Both the position numbers and the translations under genes were made by a program. This document shows positions 42,880 to 54,309 of a stretch of DNA of 64,000 bases, piece by piece. The stretch comes from Cristatella mucedo (taxonomy: Eukaryota; Bryozoa; Phylactolaemata; Cristatellidae), in the NCBI GenBank assembly GCA_009760855.2, contig WPIO01000009.1, positions 4,309,001 to 4,373,000 on the forward strand, in the 5' to 3' direction. Every line of letters begins with the position of its first letter. The first letter of the stretch is position 1. The notes under the pieces are model-generated. The model worked only from the letters and a program-made list of their open reading frames with translations. It was not told the DNA's origin and searched no databases.

Positions 42880-43440
42880 GTTATTCCGACTTGATCTATT
42901 GAAGGAAGGCTCTGAACTCTTTAGGTCCCTATTGCTTATACATTTTCAAAAGTGCTTTTCTTTTAAGACTACTGCTGTCGCCTTACGAACAGATGAGAAC
43001 CTCAGGTCGCAAACCTGACTAGTCTCTTTACGATATTTACATTAAGCCATGTTAAAATAATGAGGCGTTATCGATTCAATAGCCTAAATTGTGTAGCAGC
43101 AAAACAACCGTGGCATCTTTTACTAAGCTTCCAGTTGGTGGTAAGGAATTGCATGCAGCAATACCAGGTCATCGCGAACCTGTATGACTTGACAGGACAG
43201 AGATCCAGCAACAGAAAATTTCGTTCCTCCAGCCTTCCGTCTTGCCACCTGCTCTCTCCCTATTCTGGCCGTTCAGCTGTTGAATCATTTTCAAATTAAT
43301 TAGAGGCCCTACCTTTCACTTACTCTGCGCATACGGCCTGGAACTCCTTACCCACTGACATGACATAATGGCATCCCTTGATCTGGTGACACTCAAAGAG
43401 AAGCTAAAAGGTCCACATGCTTTTCCCAGTATGTGAATCA
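42880..43440 (+). mobile_element. Old L2-like LINE 3' fragment
   Basis: Decayed sense match to the L2/CR1 C-terminal end: AYGLELLTH... and SLDLVTLKEKLKGPHAF near 43330-43425 correspond to AYAPKAWNSLPT and SPDLTTFKRKLKTHLF of LINE-A. Confidence 0.5.
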
Positions 43441-43900
43441 TCCTTCACTGGCTCAGACTCACAATCGTGGTGTTATTATTAGTAATCAGTGTAAATTATA
43501 CAAGGAGAACTTGAGCAACTTACATCCAGACTACTTATTGCTATTTATTTCACAATCAATGGAACATATAGTGTCAAATCAGTACAATACTTATAGGAAA
43601 ACTTCAATCTGGCATACAAGTGCTAGTCAGGTGTTAGATATACCGACTGCAGAAAATCAGCATTGCTGCTAGTGTATAAACGCACCCAGGACAGCTGTTT
43701 GTAGGGTTTATGAACTTTATCTGCTGACTCTCTTGCCAGCCTCTGATACTCTTGCCAGCCTCTGATACTCTAATTGCCAAATCTTCGATGGCTTTTTGTC
43801 TTGCTTGTGCATCTAGTCGCTATATCTTTTTAATATTGCTACTTGTATTGTCAGCATATGCTTACTTCATGGACCCTATGTGGCATCCATAAAGAGATTT
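43441..43900. other. Interval with a short tandem duplication
   Basis: Nothing coding is recognised. A 22-bp direct duplication (CTCTTGCCAGCCTCTGATA plus three bases) lies at 43730-43772. Confidence 0.4.
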
Positions 43901-43904
43901 AGTT

Positions 43905-44080
43905 CTCTTGCCGCGATAGCACTCTAGGTTAGGTGGATGCCTTTCACGACCTCGGGACCGAGGTCGAGGGTTCAAATCCTGTGGTGAGCAATCCTTTATC
44001 GATCTTTTATTGCCGCTGAAAACTGTGGGGATAGCCGTAAAGAGTTTTTTGTCGCTATACAAATAAAGCTGTTGAATCAG
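43905..44080 (+). mobile_element. SINE-2 copy
   Basis: tRNA-like head, box B GGGTTCAAATCCTG at about 43968, body with TGCCGCTG, tail TTGTCGCTATACAAATAAAG then CTG. Matches the copies at 44405, 45545 and 57140. Confidence 0.8.
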
Positions 44081-44404
44081 CTAGTAGCTTTAAACGTTCT
44101 TTATTGCATCTGTAGATCTTATTTTAAGAAATGGAAAGAGCACGATTCCTTGATTAAATGTGCTGCAAAACCTGTCTTCAAGTTCTTACAATAACGGCTG
44201 CCTCGTGACTGATCGTTTTCATTTAAAAGGCTGGTGCTAAATCTGAGCCGTTGAAGTCAACTTAGTTGGAAATTGCCTTACGGAGGCACGGCTAGAACGA
44301 CTTACGTATGCAAGACCTTTGGCAAATGATTGTTTGCTGCGAATATGTGAATATTGATGGACGCCGTTGCTCTATGCTTGCTAGTCTGTAAGATGAGCTG
44401 GTGA

Positions 44405-44530
44405 TCGCGGAGCCGTGGTGGCACAATAAGTAAGGCTGTTGCTTTTCATGACCTCGATCCCGAAGTCGTGGGTTTGAATCCTGCGGTGGGCGATCCTTTA
44501 TTGCCACTGCAAGCGCGGTGATGGCCTTAA
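44405..44530 (+). mobile_element. SINE-2 copy (left half of a head-to-head pair)
   Basis: GAGCCGTGGTGGCACAATAA (box A region) to GGGTTTGAATCCTGCGGTGG (box B) and GATGGCCTTAAATAAATAAA. The next copy follows at once in opposite orientation. Confidence 0.85.
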
Positions 44531-44532
44531 AT

Positions 44533-44705
44533 AAATAAATCCTAGCTGATTAAGCAGCCTCTTTTTGTATAGCGACAGAAGAGCCTTGACGGCTATCGCC
44601 ACCACTTGCAGTTGCGATAAAGGATCGCCCACAACAGGAATCAAACCCACGACCTCGGGACCGAGGTCGTGAAAGCAACTGCCTTACCTATTATAGCCTC
44701 CCGCT
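44533..44705 (-). mobile_element. SINE-2 copy (right half of a head-to-head pair)
   Basis: Antisense SINE-2: tail CAGCCTCTTTTTGTATAGCG first, box B CAGGAATCAAACCCACGACC, then the tRNA-like 5' end. Together with 44405-44530 it makes an inverted pair of about 120-bp arms with almost no spacer. Confidence 0.85.
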
Positions 44706-44752
44706 TAAAGACTCTTCTGTCGCTATACAAAAGAGGCTGTTATATTAGCTGT
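44700..44752 (+). mobile_element. SINE-2 tail fragment
   Basis: CTCTTCTGTCGCTATACAAA and the following AGAGGCTGTTATATTAGC in sense, joined to the 5' end of the preceding antisense copy. Confidence 0.6.
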
Positions 44753-45394
44753 ATTGCTTTACCATTTTTTAAGAACGTACAAATTAGCAGGACAAAATCA
44801 TGCTTCCAGTGCCTCCAGCACTCTCGCGGTCAACATTTAGCTCGTCCCCAAAATAGTTCATCTCTTGTGGCCATTTGCATGGATATTTGTATTACAACGG
44901 CCTCATCTGAAAAGTAGCCACCAGTGGTTGGTGGGGAGAGGCACGGTGGCGCCATCGAGCTCCTATGTCTGTAGAAGAGGGTAGTCGGCGTTCTGGTACC
45001 TCAGCAGATCCACTGTACTATCAGCTTGGGTGTTAAGGCGTTTGGGTGAGTGGCCAACCACTGTGTGGCCAGATGGCTGAGTCAATGCGATAATATCGGC
45101 TTGCAAGCACTTAGGTTGACACGCACCACTCTCAACATTATCTCTGCATAGATATTTACCGGATATTCGTCCTTAAACATTCTGCCGTTCAGGCTGCTAA
45201 ATAGGTGCATTATCCACTAATATTAAATGAAAAAAACTCTCAATGATGCTATTCAGCCTATTTATTTCCTGCCGATGACACAGTATTTCTGCTCAGTGCT
45301 GCGATATCTTAATGGAGGTGGATTACGTCTTCACAGGTACTTTAGTTTAGTAAGCAAAGAAAGGTGTAGCAGAACGGCCTACTCGACCCATAGG

Positions 45395-45535
45395 GCTACC
45401 GAACGCGTACCGAAAGCTGCCTAGGTTGTGAGTGTGCTACAAAAAACTTTCCTGCTGTAAGTGCGCTATACAAAGCATCAATATAGTCTGTAGGGCTTTG
45501 TGTAGTTACAGACAGAGATACGCACATTACATTTT
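45395..45535 (+). mobile_element. LINE-B tail fragment
   Basis: GCTACCGAACGCGTACCGAA, GTGCGCTATACAAAGC and GACAGAGATACGCACATTAC in LINE-B order. Confidence 0.7.
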
Positions 45536-45544
45536 TGGTGAAAC

Positions 45545-45690
45545 ATAATGGTAAGGTAAGGCGGCTGCTTTTCACAACCTCGGGACCGAGGTATTGGATT
45601 CGAAGCTTATTATGAACGATCCTCCATTGCCGCTGCAAGCAGTGATGATTCTGTCGCTGTATAAAAGAAGCCGTTAAAATCAGCTGGCAT
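45545..45690 (+). mobile_element. SINE-2 copy
   Basis: Sense copy, with the box B region (GGATTCGAAGCTT) diverged; tail TGTCGCTGTATAAAAGAAGC. Confidence 0.7.
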
Positions 45691-45699
45691 TACATTAGC

Positions 45700-45840
45700 A
45701 TAGATGAAGCAGCTCAGGACGGCTGGATAAGATTTGCCACAGTCCAAGCGGTAATAGGACAGCGGATGTCATTGCATAGGAAAGCGGACATTAGTTAGAC
45801 TGTCTAAAAGTTCCTATCTCTAAAGTCTGACATTCGAGTC
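45700..45840 (-). mobile_element. LINE-B fragment
   Basis: Antisense match to the region 17740-17860 (GCAGCTCAGGACGGCTGGAT and following). Abuts the left arm of the large inverted repeat. Confidence 0.55.
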
Positions 45841-46167
45841 AATAGAGCTGGGTTCGACAAATGACCGATGATCCAACGAAATCTTCCGCAATCCACTAGA
45901 ATTAGGCTAAAAGCGACCAGACTTAGGCGTCGCCGAGCTCGAATTGTGTGCTGGGATTGTAGCATACATTTGAATTTATCGGTCCACCAAGTTTCATGTC
46001 GCTGCGCCCACGAACTTATGCAAATGAGCTTTGACGCCGGGCACCTATTCAATCCACTGCAATCCGCCACAATCCACCGCAATCCATTCTAGTTCTCGTC
46101 AAATCCACCACAAATCAGCTGCGAACAGCTCCAGAAAGTTTGGAATGTCAAACTACGCTGCACTTAA

Positions 46168-46238
46168 TATTAATAATAATGCACTTGATAAAGCGCCCTC
46201 AGAGAACTCAATCTCTCTCAAGGCGCTTTACATTTACT
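46168..46238 (-). mobile_element. LINE-A tail-only insertion in left arm
   Basis: ATTAATAATAATGCACTTGA to CTCAAGGCGCTTTACATTT only, about 70 bp; arm sequence resumes on both sides. Confidence 0.85.
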
Positions 46239-47644
46239 TACAATGTAGCCAGCATATTTCTCGTGATTCAGCTCACGCGTTCTCATGAAGTCCACTGAAA
46301 TAAGATTGCAATGGCCCACGCCAATACCGCAATCCACCAAAATTCACTGCGTTCCACCGTGAAACCAAAAAATCCTGTTTGAAAAGCTCCTATTTTAATT
46401 GCATATGACAGCATATTCTGCAATGCATGGCAATCGATGGTAATGGCATGGGCAAATACGGCTATTCATTATAGTCCATCGCAAATCACTAGGAAGCGAT
46501 TCGGCCAAGATCAAATATATCTTACCAGTCACAGCCCACTGTGTTGAAAGTGCAATCAAATCATTTCAACCAATCGTGCACATACAATCGCGAGCAGTGA
46601 ACGGCAATCGACAGCTATGTCCTGGGCCAATACCTCTATTCCCGGCAAATTGAAGAGAAATTGACTGAGCGAAACCCTCAATTGGTGTTACATATAAAAT
46701 TCCAGTGGGTCCAAAGTAAAGCCGTGGAGTTTTCAAGATGCTTTGTTTGCTAACTGTCAGCAATGCACGGCAATCAACAGCAATGGTATCGACCGATAGC
46801 GAAATCCATGGAAAATTGACAAGATTGGCTGCAATAAACTGCAACTCTCATTCCACGTAACATGTACCTGTGTGCGCCCATTATTTTGACCCATGGTTCG
46901 CGTTCAATCGAAGGCAACGCACGGCAATCGACGGCAATGGCCCGGGAAATATGCCAATCCAAGACGGGCAGTTACAAATGGACCGACAGTTGCTGAGAGA
47001 AGCTCCAACGTTTCTTGTGGATTGCACTACACTGCGTTAAAAGTGCAGCCACGTCCTTTTATACAATCGACAAAGGCATAATCGAGGGCAATGCACGTCA
47101 ATCGACGGCTATGGCTCGGTCTCTACATAAATCTGGTTCAAATTTTCTGGAAATTGCTTGAATTTACAATTATCCTCCCACATAACGTTAACTGTGGACG
47201 TGCACACTGTCCTTTATCGCGTTCAATCTTAGGAAATCCGTGGCTATTGACGGCAATTTCCCGAGACAATACAGCAATCTATGATTTTCTGTTGCAACTA
47301 CAAGCAAAGATGGTGGGAGAAGATCGCATTTTTCTCGCGTAACAGAGTGCTTTGTTAAAAGGGCAACCGCATCCTGTCAACCAATCTTGAACGCACATGC
47401 GAGGGCGATGCGCGGCAATCGACGGCAACGGCCAGGGAAAATATGGAAATCTATAACGGTCCATTAAAAATGACTGGACGCTGCTGGGCGACGCTTCCAT
47501 TTAGATTTCTCGTTCGTTTATATTCTATTTTTAGTGCACCCTGGAAATTCTCTTGGCAATGCCAGCTCTCGGTCACTGCATTGCAATATACGGCAAAGGC
47601 CTTTGTAAATACAGCTATCTTTTGCAATCCGTTGCAAATCGACT

Positions 47645-48135
47645 GCACCTAGGCTGTGCAAAGTTAGAGTACGCATAAGGTATTAAATTTAACTTTTTTT
47701 AAACGCAATGTCATACCTAATGTAATATGCTTAACTTAAAGTGATTCTTTGTCCGACTGACTAGGCCCCTAATTACTTGGCAGTGACCTGCAAACTGAAA
47801 GTACAAACCCCTGGAAACTTGCGACCTGCAAACTGAAAGTTCGCACCCCTAGAAACTTCCTCCACAGCCCTCAGGTAAAGGACGATAAATAAATGTCTAT
47901 TATTTTCACCTTAACATCACTACAGTTGTGCGAGCCCCAAGCTTTACTAATTAACGTAGCTTCTCGCCTTACCGCTGATGTTTTAGTGCTCACCGGTATT
48001 CTAATGCTCACCACACCTGGCCGTGGACGGCCGGTGACACGTTTTTCCAGCTAACCACAAGGTCTGCCTCACCTTGTACGATCGCTTGACCCATAAACCT
48101 GGTCTCACGACTTCAGTTGAGTGTGTACACTTAAA
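47645..48135. other. Central spacer of the giant inverted repeat
   Basis: Not part of the monomer chain. It contains a 41-bp direct duplication (ACCTGCAAACTGAAAGT... twice, about 47787-47868) and an AATAAA at 47890. No coding region seen. Confidence 0.5.
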
Positions 48136-50034
48136 ATGGATAGATTTCCGTATTTTCCCAAGCCGTTGCCGTCAATTGCCTTCGCATCGCTCTCGCATGT
48201 TCAAGATTGATTGATAGAATACGGTTGCACTTTCAAAACAGAACACTGTTTGGCAAGACAAATTTGATCTTATCCCACCTGCTTTAATTGATAATTCTAA
48301 TAGACAATCGTAGATTGCTGTATCGTCTCGGGAAATTGCCATCAATTGCCATGGATTGCCCATTGTTAAAGGCGAAAAAAACAGCACGTGCGCCCACACT
48401 TAGCGTTATGTGGGAGGATAATTTGAAAATTCAAACAACGAATTTCAAACACATTTTAACCAGATTGCTGCAGAGACCCAGCCATTGTCGTCGATTGACG
48501 TGCATTGCCCTCGACTGTGCCCTTGTCGACTGTATAAAAGGATGTGTCTGCAGTTTTAATGCTGTGTAGTGCAATACGCAAGAAACATTGGAGCTTCTCT
48601 CAGCAACTGTCGGTCCATTTGTAACTGTCCGTTATGGATTGGCATATTTCCCGGGCCATTGCCGTCGATTGCCGTGCGTTGCCGTCGATTGAACATGCAC
48701 CATGGGTCAAAATAATGGGCGCACACAGGTATATGTTACGTGGAATGAGAGTTGCAGTTTATTGCAGCCAATCTTGTCAATTTTCCACGGTATTCGCTTT
48801 CGGCCGCTACCACTGCTGTTGATTGCCGTGCATTGCTGACAGTTAGCAAACAAAGCATCTTGAAAACTCCACGGCTTTACTTTGGACCCACTGGAATTTT
48901 ATATATAACACCAATTGAGGCTTCCGCACAGCCAATTTCTCTTTAATTTGCCGGAAATGGGGGTATTGACCCGGGCATTGCTGTCGATTGCCGTTCACTG
49001 CTCTCGATTGTACGTGCACGATTGGTTGAAAGGATTTGATTGCACTTTCAACACGGTGAGCTGTAACAGGCAAGATATATTTGATCTTGGCCCAGTCACT
49101 TCCCAGTGATTTGCGATAGACCATAACGGATTGCCGTCTTTGCCCGTGCCATTGCCGTCGACCCAAGATTGAACGATCAGAGCTGTTTAAAATGGTTCAA
49201 GGTATGTGCTCGAGCAGTGAGATTCCACGTGGAATGAGAACTGGAGTTTAGTGCAGCCGATTTCTTTTCGATTTGCCACGGATTTCGGTATTTGTCCCTG
49301 CCATTGCTGTCGCTTGCTGTGCATTGTTGACAATTAACGTAAAAAATAGGTTGAAAGTCCTACAATTTCACTTTTAGCACAAAGAAATGTGAAATACGCC
49401 GACAATCGGCACTTCGTGCAGCCAATTTAGTGTCAACTTGCCACGGATTGTAGTGGATTGTTGCTTTCGAGCCGAGCCGTTGCCTTAGATTGCCATGCAT
49501 TGTGTGACATTGTACGAGCGAAATATCTTAAAATTATGTGGTTGACTTTAACCAGTGTGCTTTGTAACGTGCATTACAAATTGGAGCATTGCGAAACTGA
49601 TTTCATGGCATTTTGCATCAGATTGCTGTAAATTGAGGTATTGGCCCGGGTCATTGCAGTCAATTGCAACGCATTTCTGCCGAATGATCAAGGCGATTGT
49701 AGTGCTATTGTGGTATTACACAATAATCACAATTAGACCAACGTGCAATCACTATTAGAGCTGAGAGTGTACGTATTCTGGTCGTTTTTAGCGGGTTTCG
49801 GAACATTGACGTACTACCAGTGCAGTTGCAGTCGATTGCAGTGTATTGCTACAGAATGGCCGAGGCAATGACTGTGAAGTTATGCGCGTACACAGGAACT
49901 GAAGAGTAGAGCAGCAGCGTGCCATCATAATTAGAGCTTCTAGTGTACGGTTCGTGGTCTGGTCGCTGTGTGACGGATTGCAGCGGATTTCGGCGGATTG
50001 CGGAAGACTGTGGTATGGGACCGGGCCGTTGCAG

Positions 50035-50725
50035 TCGATTATTGTAATTCCCTTTTGGCTGGGCTACCGAAGAAAGCTATTATGCCACTACAGCGGACTA
50101 TGAATATGGCTGCAAGGCTGGTCTTCAAGTCCCAGCGGTTTGAGCACGTATCACCTCTGCTGAAAGAGCTAGGATGGTTGCCGGTTGAGCAAAGGATACA
50201 GAGCAAAGTTCTTACGCTTACCCACAAGGCCGGCCACAGCTTGTCTCCTTCGTACCTAGCTGAACTGCTGCATCAGTTTCAGCCTGTTCGCGCCCTCAGG
50301 TCCTGTGTGGACAATAAATTAGCTGTCCCATTCCTCCGCTTAAAGACAGTTGGCGACAGAAGCTTGAGCTCTGCAGGTCCTAGACTGTGGAACTCGCTTC
50401 CACAATTCTTACGCAACGACATCTACTCTCCAACTGCCGACTATGGCAATTTTTACGCAACGACATCTACTCTCCAACTGCCGACTATTGCACATCTTTT
50501 TCAGCGGTCCTGAACTGCTACTTCTATGCTACTCACTACCTCAACTGCTCTCCTAACTCTGCTATGCTTCCCACTTTCTCTTTGTTGCGTGAGACGAAGT
50601 CTGTTGGCTACCGAATGCATACCGAAAGCCGCTTAGGCTCTCAGTGCGCTATACAAAACTCTCCTGCGTAACACCCACATGGTCTTCATGACTTTGTGGA
50701 GTTACTGACGGAGATACATGACATG
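50035..50725 (+). mobile_element. LINE-B copy inserted in right arm
   Basis: Open from about 49998 to 50513: NSLLAGLPKKAIMPLQRTMN, LLKELGWLPVEQRIQSKVLT, FLRLKTVGDRSLSSAGPRLW, the L2/CR1-type C-terminal domain, then the 3' tail ACGGAGATACATGACATG. A tandem duplication of about 47 bp (ACGCAACGACATCTACTCTC twice) lies at 50403-50490. Confidence 0.9.
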
Positions 50726-51399
50726 ATTGCAATCTATTGCACGAGAAAGCGTGTGCATAATGGATTGAAATTTCGTGGATGCACTTTGACCTGAATATGT
50801 TTTCATGCAATTTTCGCAGAGTGTGCTGTTATATGCAATAAAAAAAGAGCTTTTCGAACAGTATTTTTTTATTGTATGGTAGAATGCGGTGGATTTCAGT
50901 ATTGGCCTGGGGCCACTGCAAACTTATTTCAGTGGACTTCTTGGAGAACTCATGAGCGGAATCACATGAAACTTTTCGGATACATTGTACGCGTAGTGTA
51001 GTTTGATATTCCAAACTTTTTGGAGCTGCGGGTGGCTGATTTGTGGGGCATTTGACGGGAACTAGAATGGGTTGCGGTGGATTGTGGTGGGTTTCGGTAC
51101 AGGCATCCGGTGTCAAAGCTCATTTGCATTAGTAGGCGTGCGCGAAGCGACAGGAAATTTTGTAGTCAGATAAATTCGAACGTGTACTACTTCTACTACT
51201 ACTCAGCGAAAAATTTGAGCTTGGCACAGCTTAAGTCTGGTCGTTGCTAATCTAATTAGAGTGGATCGCCGTGGATTTAGGTGAATGGCGGTAATTCCTC
51301 GTACTCATACCTAGTTGCTGTCCAGCAGTCATAGCCACAGCTGAAAATTAAGGACCCCGACCTACCCGCCAAATAAGCAACGCCCAATCTGCCGAGCTG

Positions 51400-51545
51400 G
51401 TTTGGTTTAGCGGTTAAGGTGCTCGTCCCGACCAAGGTCTGACTGAGGTCGTGGGCTCGAGCCCCGAGGCATAAGTGAAGCGCCTGAATAGAGATTAAGC
51501 TCTCTTGAGGCGCTCTATAAATGAATTATATTATATTATAATCGA
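51400..51545 (+). mobile_element. SINE-1 copy, best preserved
   Basis: Head GGTTTGGTTTAGCGGTTAAG, box B GTCGTGGGCTCGAGCCCC, tail GAATAGAGATTAAGCTCTCT then TGAGGCGCTCTATAAATGAA and TTATATTATATTAT. The tail equals the LINE-A 3' tail in its stem. Confidence 0.9.
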
Positions 51546-51644
51546 CTAACGCGACCTGTTCAACTGACTGATTCAGTGACGTCAGCACCACGCGGTAATG
51601 GCTGCTGCCGGCAGCGTTTTCATGTACCGCCCAAAACCACTATA

Positions 51645-52020
51645 CCAGTAATAATAATAATAATAATGCATTTGATAAAGCACCCTCAGAGAACTTAATC
51701 TCTTTATAGGCGCTTTCCATTTGCTGCAAAGGGAAACGCGATTAAATGGTGAGTAATATCGTGCTTGATAAACAACATGAACAACGTGGTTAAGGGTGAC
51801 ATGCACAGGGTCAGCATGCAAGTGTGGTTAGTGGCAGCATGCACAATGTCAGCACGCATAAGCACATGAAGGAAGAATCACAGAGACCCACTAAATGCTG
51901 TCTTAAATAGGTGTTTTTAAGTTATTTTTAAATGTGGTCAGGTCAGGGGATGTCGTGACGCAAGTCGGAAGTGAGTTCCAGGCTTTGTGAGCAAACGAAC
52001 TAAATATACGGTCAACACAT
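51645..52020 (-). mobile_element. LINE-A 3' fragment
   Basis: Antisense from the (TAA)n tail at 51645 to the APKAWNS coding block near 51990. Confidence 0.85.
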
Positions 52021-52109
52021 TTCTGACCTGTACACACATTCAAAACAAAGATCACGCACTCAAAGCAGAAGGTTACTAAAAATCTTCGTCACTGCAAGGG
52101 TCGCCAAAA

Positions 52110-53002
52110 TGTAGCCGAGTTCCAGGGGTCAGAGGCCATTTCCCGCCTAGTCGCGCCGTGCTCTGGCCACGTCGCTGCTCGCCATGCCGCTGAGCTAGGG
52201 TAAGACGAGCGGCCGTCACGTTAAACCTCTTTAGAATATCGCATGCGCCAACAACTACAGGAGAACTAAACAAGTCTACGGGGGAAGGTCTGTACAAAGT
52301 ACACTGTATGGGCGCAAGACGACACCGCAAGCACGAACAAACGTACGTTTGTTGGTCACTCGGCTTCCGCAATCTCGCCGTTGTACCGATCCATACCAGC
52401 AGTACGCGCGAACACCATAAAAGATTCGGCTAGCGGAATAACTGCTTGGCTAGTCGGAGTCAACATCTATCACAGTCGAGAGATTCCGCCGAAAAAGCCA
52501 ACTCACGGGGGGGGCCGCGAACACACCGCGCGGGTAATGCGAAATATACAAATCACGACGACGACATTCTATTTAGCTCCGCTCGGGCCTCGGGTACTCG
52601 TCGCCTTGCGTGCGTGGCTCCATCACCGGGGCACGCCAGCACCCACCCGGGTGCATAACTCGGCGAGACCGAGAGCCTCCAACACCACGACCTACTCGGC
52701 CAACTTCCCGTACCCAAGAGCCCCAGTGCCCTCTCGTCACCACACATCCAGCCATACCCATAGGTCATACCCCGGCTTAGCCGGCGATCCTTACCACGTT
52801 ACAGCCGTCCCGTCTAAGCCAACCGAACCTAGTCTGGGTACAAAGCTGACCCATGCAGTAATAGAGCATCCCGTACGTTCACCTGTAACTCAACGAAGGG
52901 TTAAGGAAGGCGTGGCTGTCACCATTGAGCATTTTCTACGACACACTCGAAGCTTTTTGTTCTAATGCGGTAACCTCAGTAAGTTTGCCAAATATGTGTA
53001 CA
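52110..53002 (-). mobile_element. Probable solo/5' LTR of a Ty3-type element
   Basis: On the minus strand the segment begins TGTACACATATTTGG (53002) and ends GGCTACA (52110), giving TGTA...TACA ends about 893 bp apart. It is followed by TTTTGGCGACCCTTGCAGTG (52109-52090), which looks like a primer-binding site of the TGGYGACCC kind used by some Ty3/gypsy groups. GC-rich compared with the flanks. Only about 50 bp of internal sequence remain before a LINE-A fragment. Frames inside (for example the 194-codon one at 52381) are not believed. No second LTR in the window. Confidence 0.4.
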
Positions 53003-53079
53003 GTATAGCATAGTGTATCAAGCGGCCTCTCTATATTTTCACAATAAAAAATAATCTATCTAGAAACCAATCTCTCTCT

Positions 53080-53484
53080 CTCTCTCCCACACACTCTCAT
53101 AGTATCATTCTCTCTTCGTCTCCCATCTTTTTTATTAAATCATCGTTGGTCTTTTGATGGTCTGTAACGTGTAATCGTGCGATTATTCTTCAAGAAAACA
53201 AAGTAAGGTGCCGGTAAAAGTCAAGCATGGATCAGATGATTAAGCGGCACGAAGTGTACGACGGTAAAAGAGCTTTAGCGGTCACCGTCCTGCATCGAGG
53301 GGACAGGAAATGATTGCCAGGTTCAGGACCCAAACCCATAATGGTCTTAAATTTCAAACTTTTCATCTTGAAGCTAATCAAAAGGAAAGCACATTCAAAC
53401 GCCATCTCATGGAAAACAGAATACAAGATTCACACAGCTGAGTCTAGAGGCAGGTCAAGCAGTAAGTAGCCTTGCAGTAGTATT
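53080..53484. other. Interval with a short (TC)n run
   Basis: A TCTCTCTC run lies at about 53070-53092. No gene recognised to 53484. Confidence 0.4.
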
Positions 53485-53612
<128 letters not shown>

Positions 53613-53971
53613 AGTATAGAAGTAGCATTGCAGAATGGCTGGCAGCAATAAACCACCTTCGACAGCAGCCAAGAGCTTTTGATCGCTTGCGGCCTACTTC
53701 CTCGATGTTTCACATTCAATGCTCGTCAGTGACTTTGACAACATGTTTATTTCTATAATGAAGCTGCTGCTGGGCTTTACAATGTGCTCTCGTGTCGTCA
53801 CAGATAAAAATTATTGCCAAGTTACTGCCAACTAATACTGTGGTCCACTGAAGAACGGCTACAGCAAAATGACCTGCTTCTCAAATTTCTTCTTAATGAT
53901 ATTCTTTCTATTGACTGCGACTGTTTTGTGGTTTCGATCCCTGTGTGGCTCAAGCCAGCTGGACAACCCGA

Positions 53972-54045
53972 GTGTTCAATGTAAAGCGCCTAGAGAGAGA
54001 TTAAGTTCTCTAAGGGCGCTTTATCAAGTGCATCGAGTGCATTAT
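53972..54045 (+). mobile_element. LINE-A tail-only insertion
   Basis: AATGTAAAGCGCCTAGAGAG to GCATTATTATTT only. A short CATCGAGTG duplication precedes the terminal repeat. Confidence 0.8.
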
Positions 54046-54309
54046 TATTTAGATTCCCAATTTCATTGGGGTAAGCATACTTATCGATTACCTAAGCTTT
54101 CTATATGGCTACGGGTACATCCTTACCTGCATGTAGAATGCATAGGACGCGATGCGTAGACGACTTCCGAGAGAGCTTTGTACTTAAGCTTGGCACAGTG
54201 AGCTGGACAGCTAAGGTCGAGCCGTCGACCGAAGGTGCAAAGAGCAGCGATGGTTCGCATTTGTTTGTTAGGTACTCCCCATGTGAATCTCTTAAGCTCT
54301 AGCTTGGAG

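Larger units (their letters stand above)
45850..51300. repeat. Giant inverted repeat of ~165-bp monomers (foldback-like element)
   Basis: The left arm (45850 to about 47640) is a chain of diverged tandem monomers spaced about 145-180 bp, each centred on GCACGGCAATCGACGGCAAT followed by GGCCCGGGAAATA-like sequence. The right arm (about 48130-51300) is the same chain reversed (GCCATTGCCGTCGATTGCCG). Matching pairs are symmetric about 47798: 46774-46962 with 48634-48822, 46566-46844 with 48752-49030, 47342-47455 with 48140-48255. The outer ends also pair (46080-46150 with 50995-51090). The right arm is longer because of a LINE-B insertion and about 850 bp of extra monomers. The left arm holds a LINE-A tail. 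The unique centre is about 47645-48135. It resembles foldback transposons, whose long inverted ends are made of sub-repeats. Confidence 0.8.

Noticed and set aside
43905-44750. Possible true tRNA genes.
   Set aside because: The box A and box B sequences belong to SINE-1 and SINE-2 copies with shared bodies and tails, and the cloverleaf is not closed by an acceptor stem.
46566-48946. Pairs of nearly identical 62-92-codon frames on opposite strands.
   Set aside because: They are mirror copies of inverted-repeat monomers, not genes.
45850-51300. CRISPR-like array.
   Set aside because: Repeats are ~165 bp, diverged, with no regular unique spacers, arranged as an inverted pair, in a eukaryotic genome.
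52381-52965. A 194-codon plus-strand frame.
   Set aside because: It lies inside the probable LTR, has no motif, and a GC-rich composition gives long chance frames.
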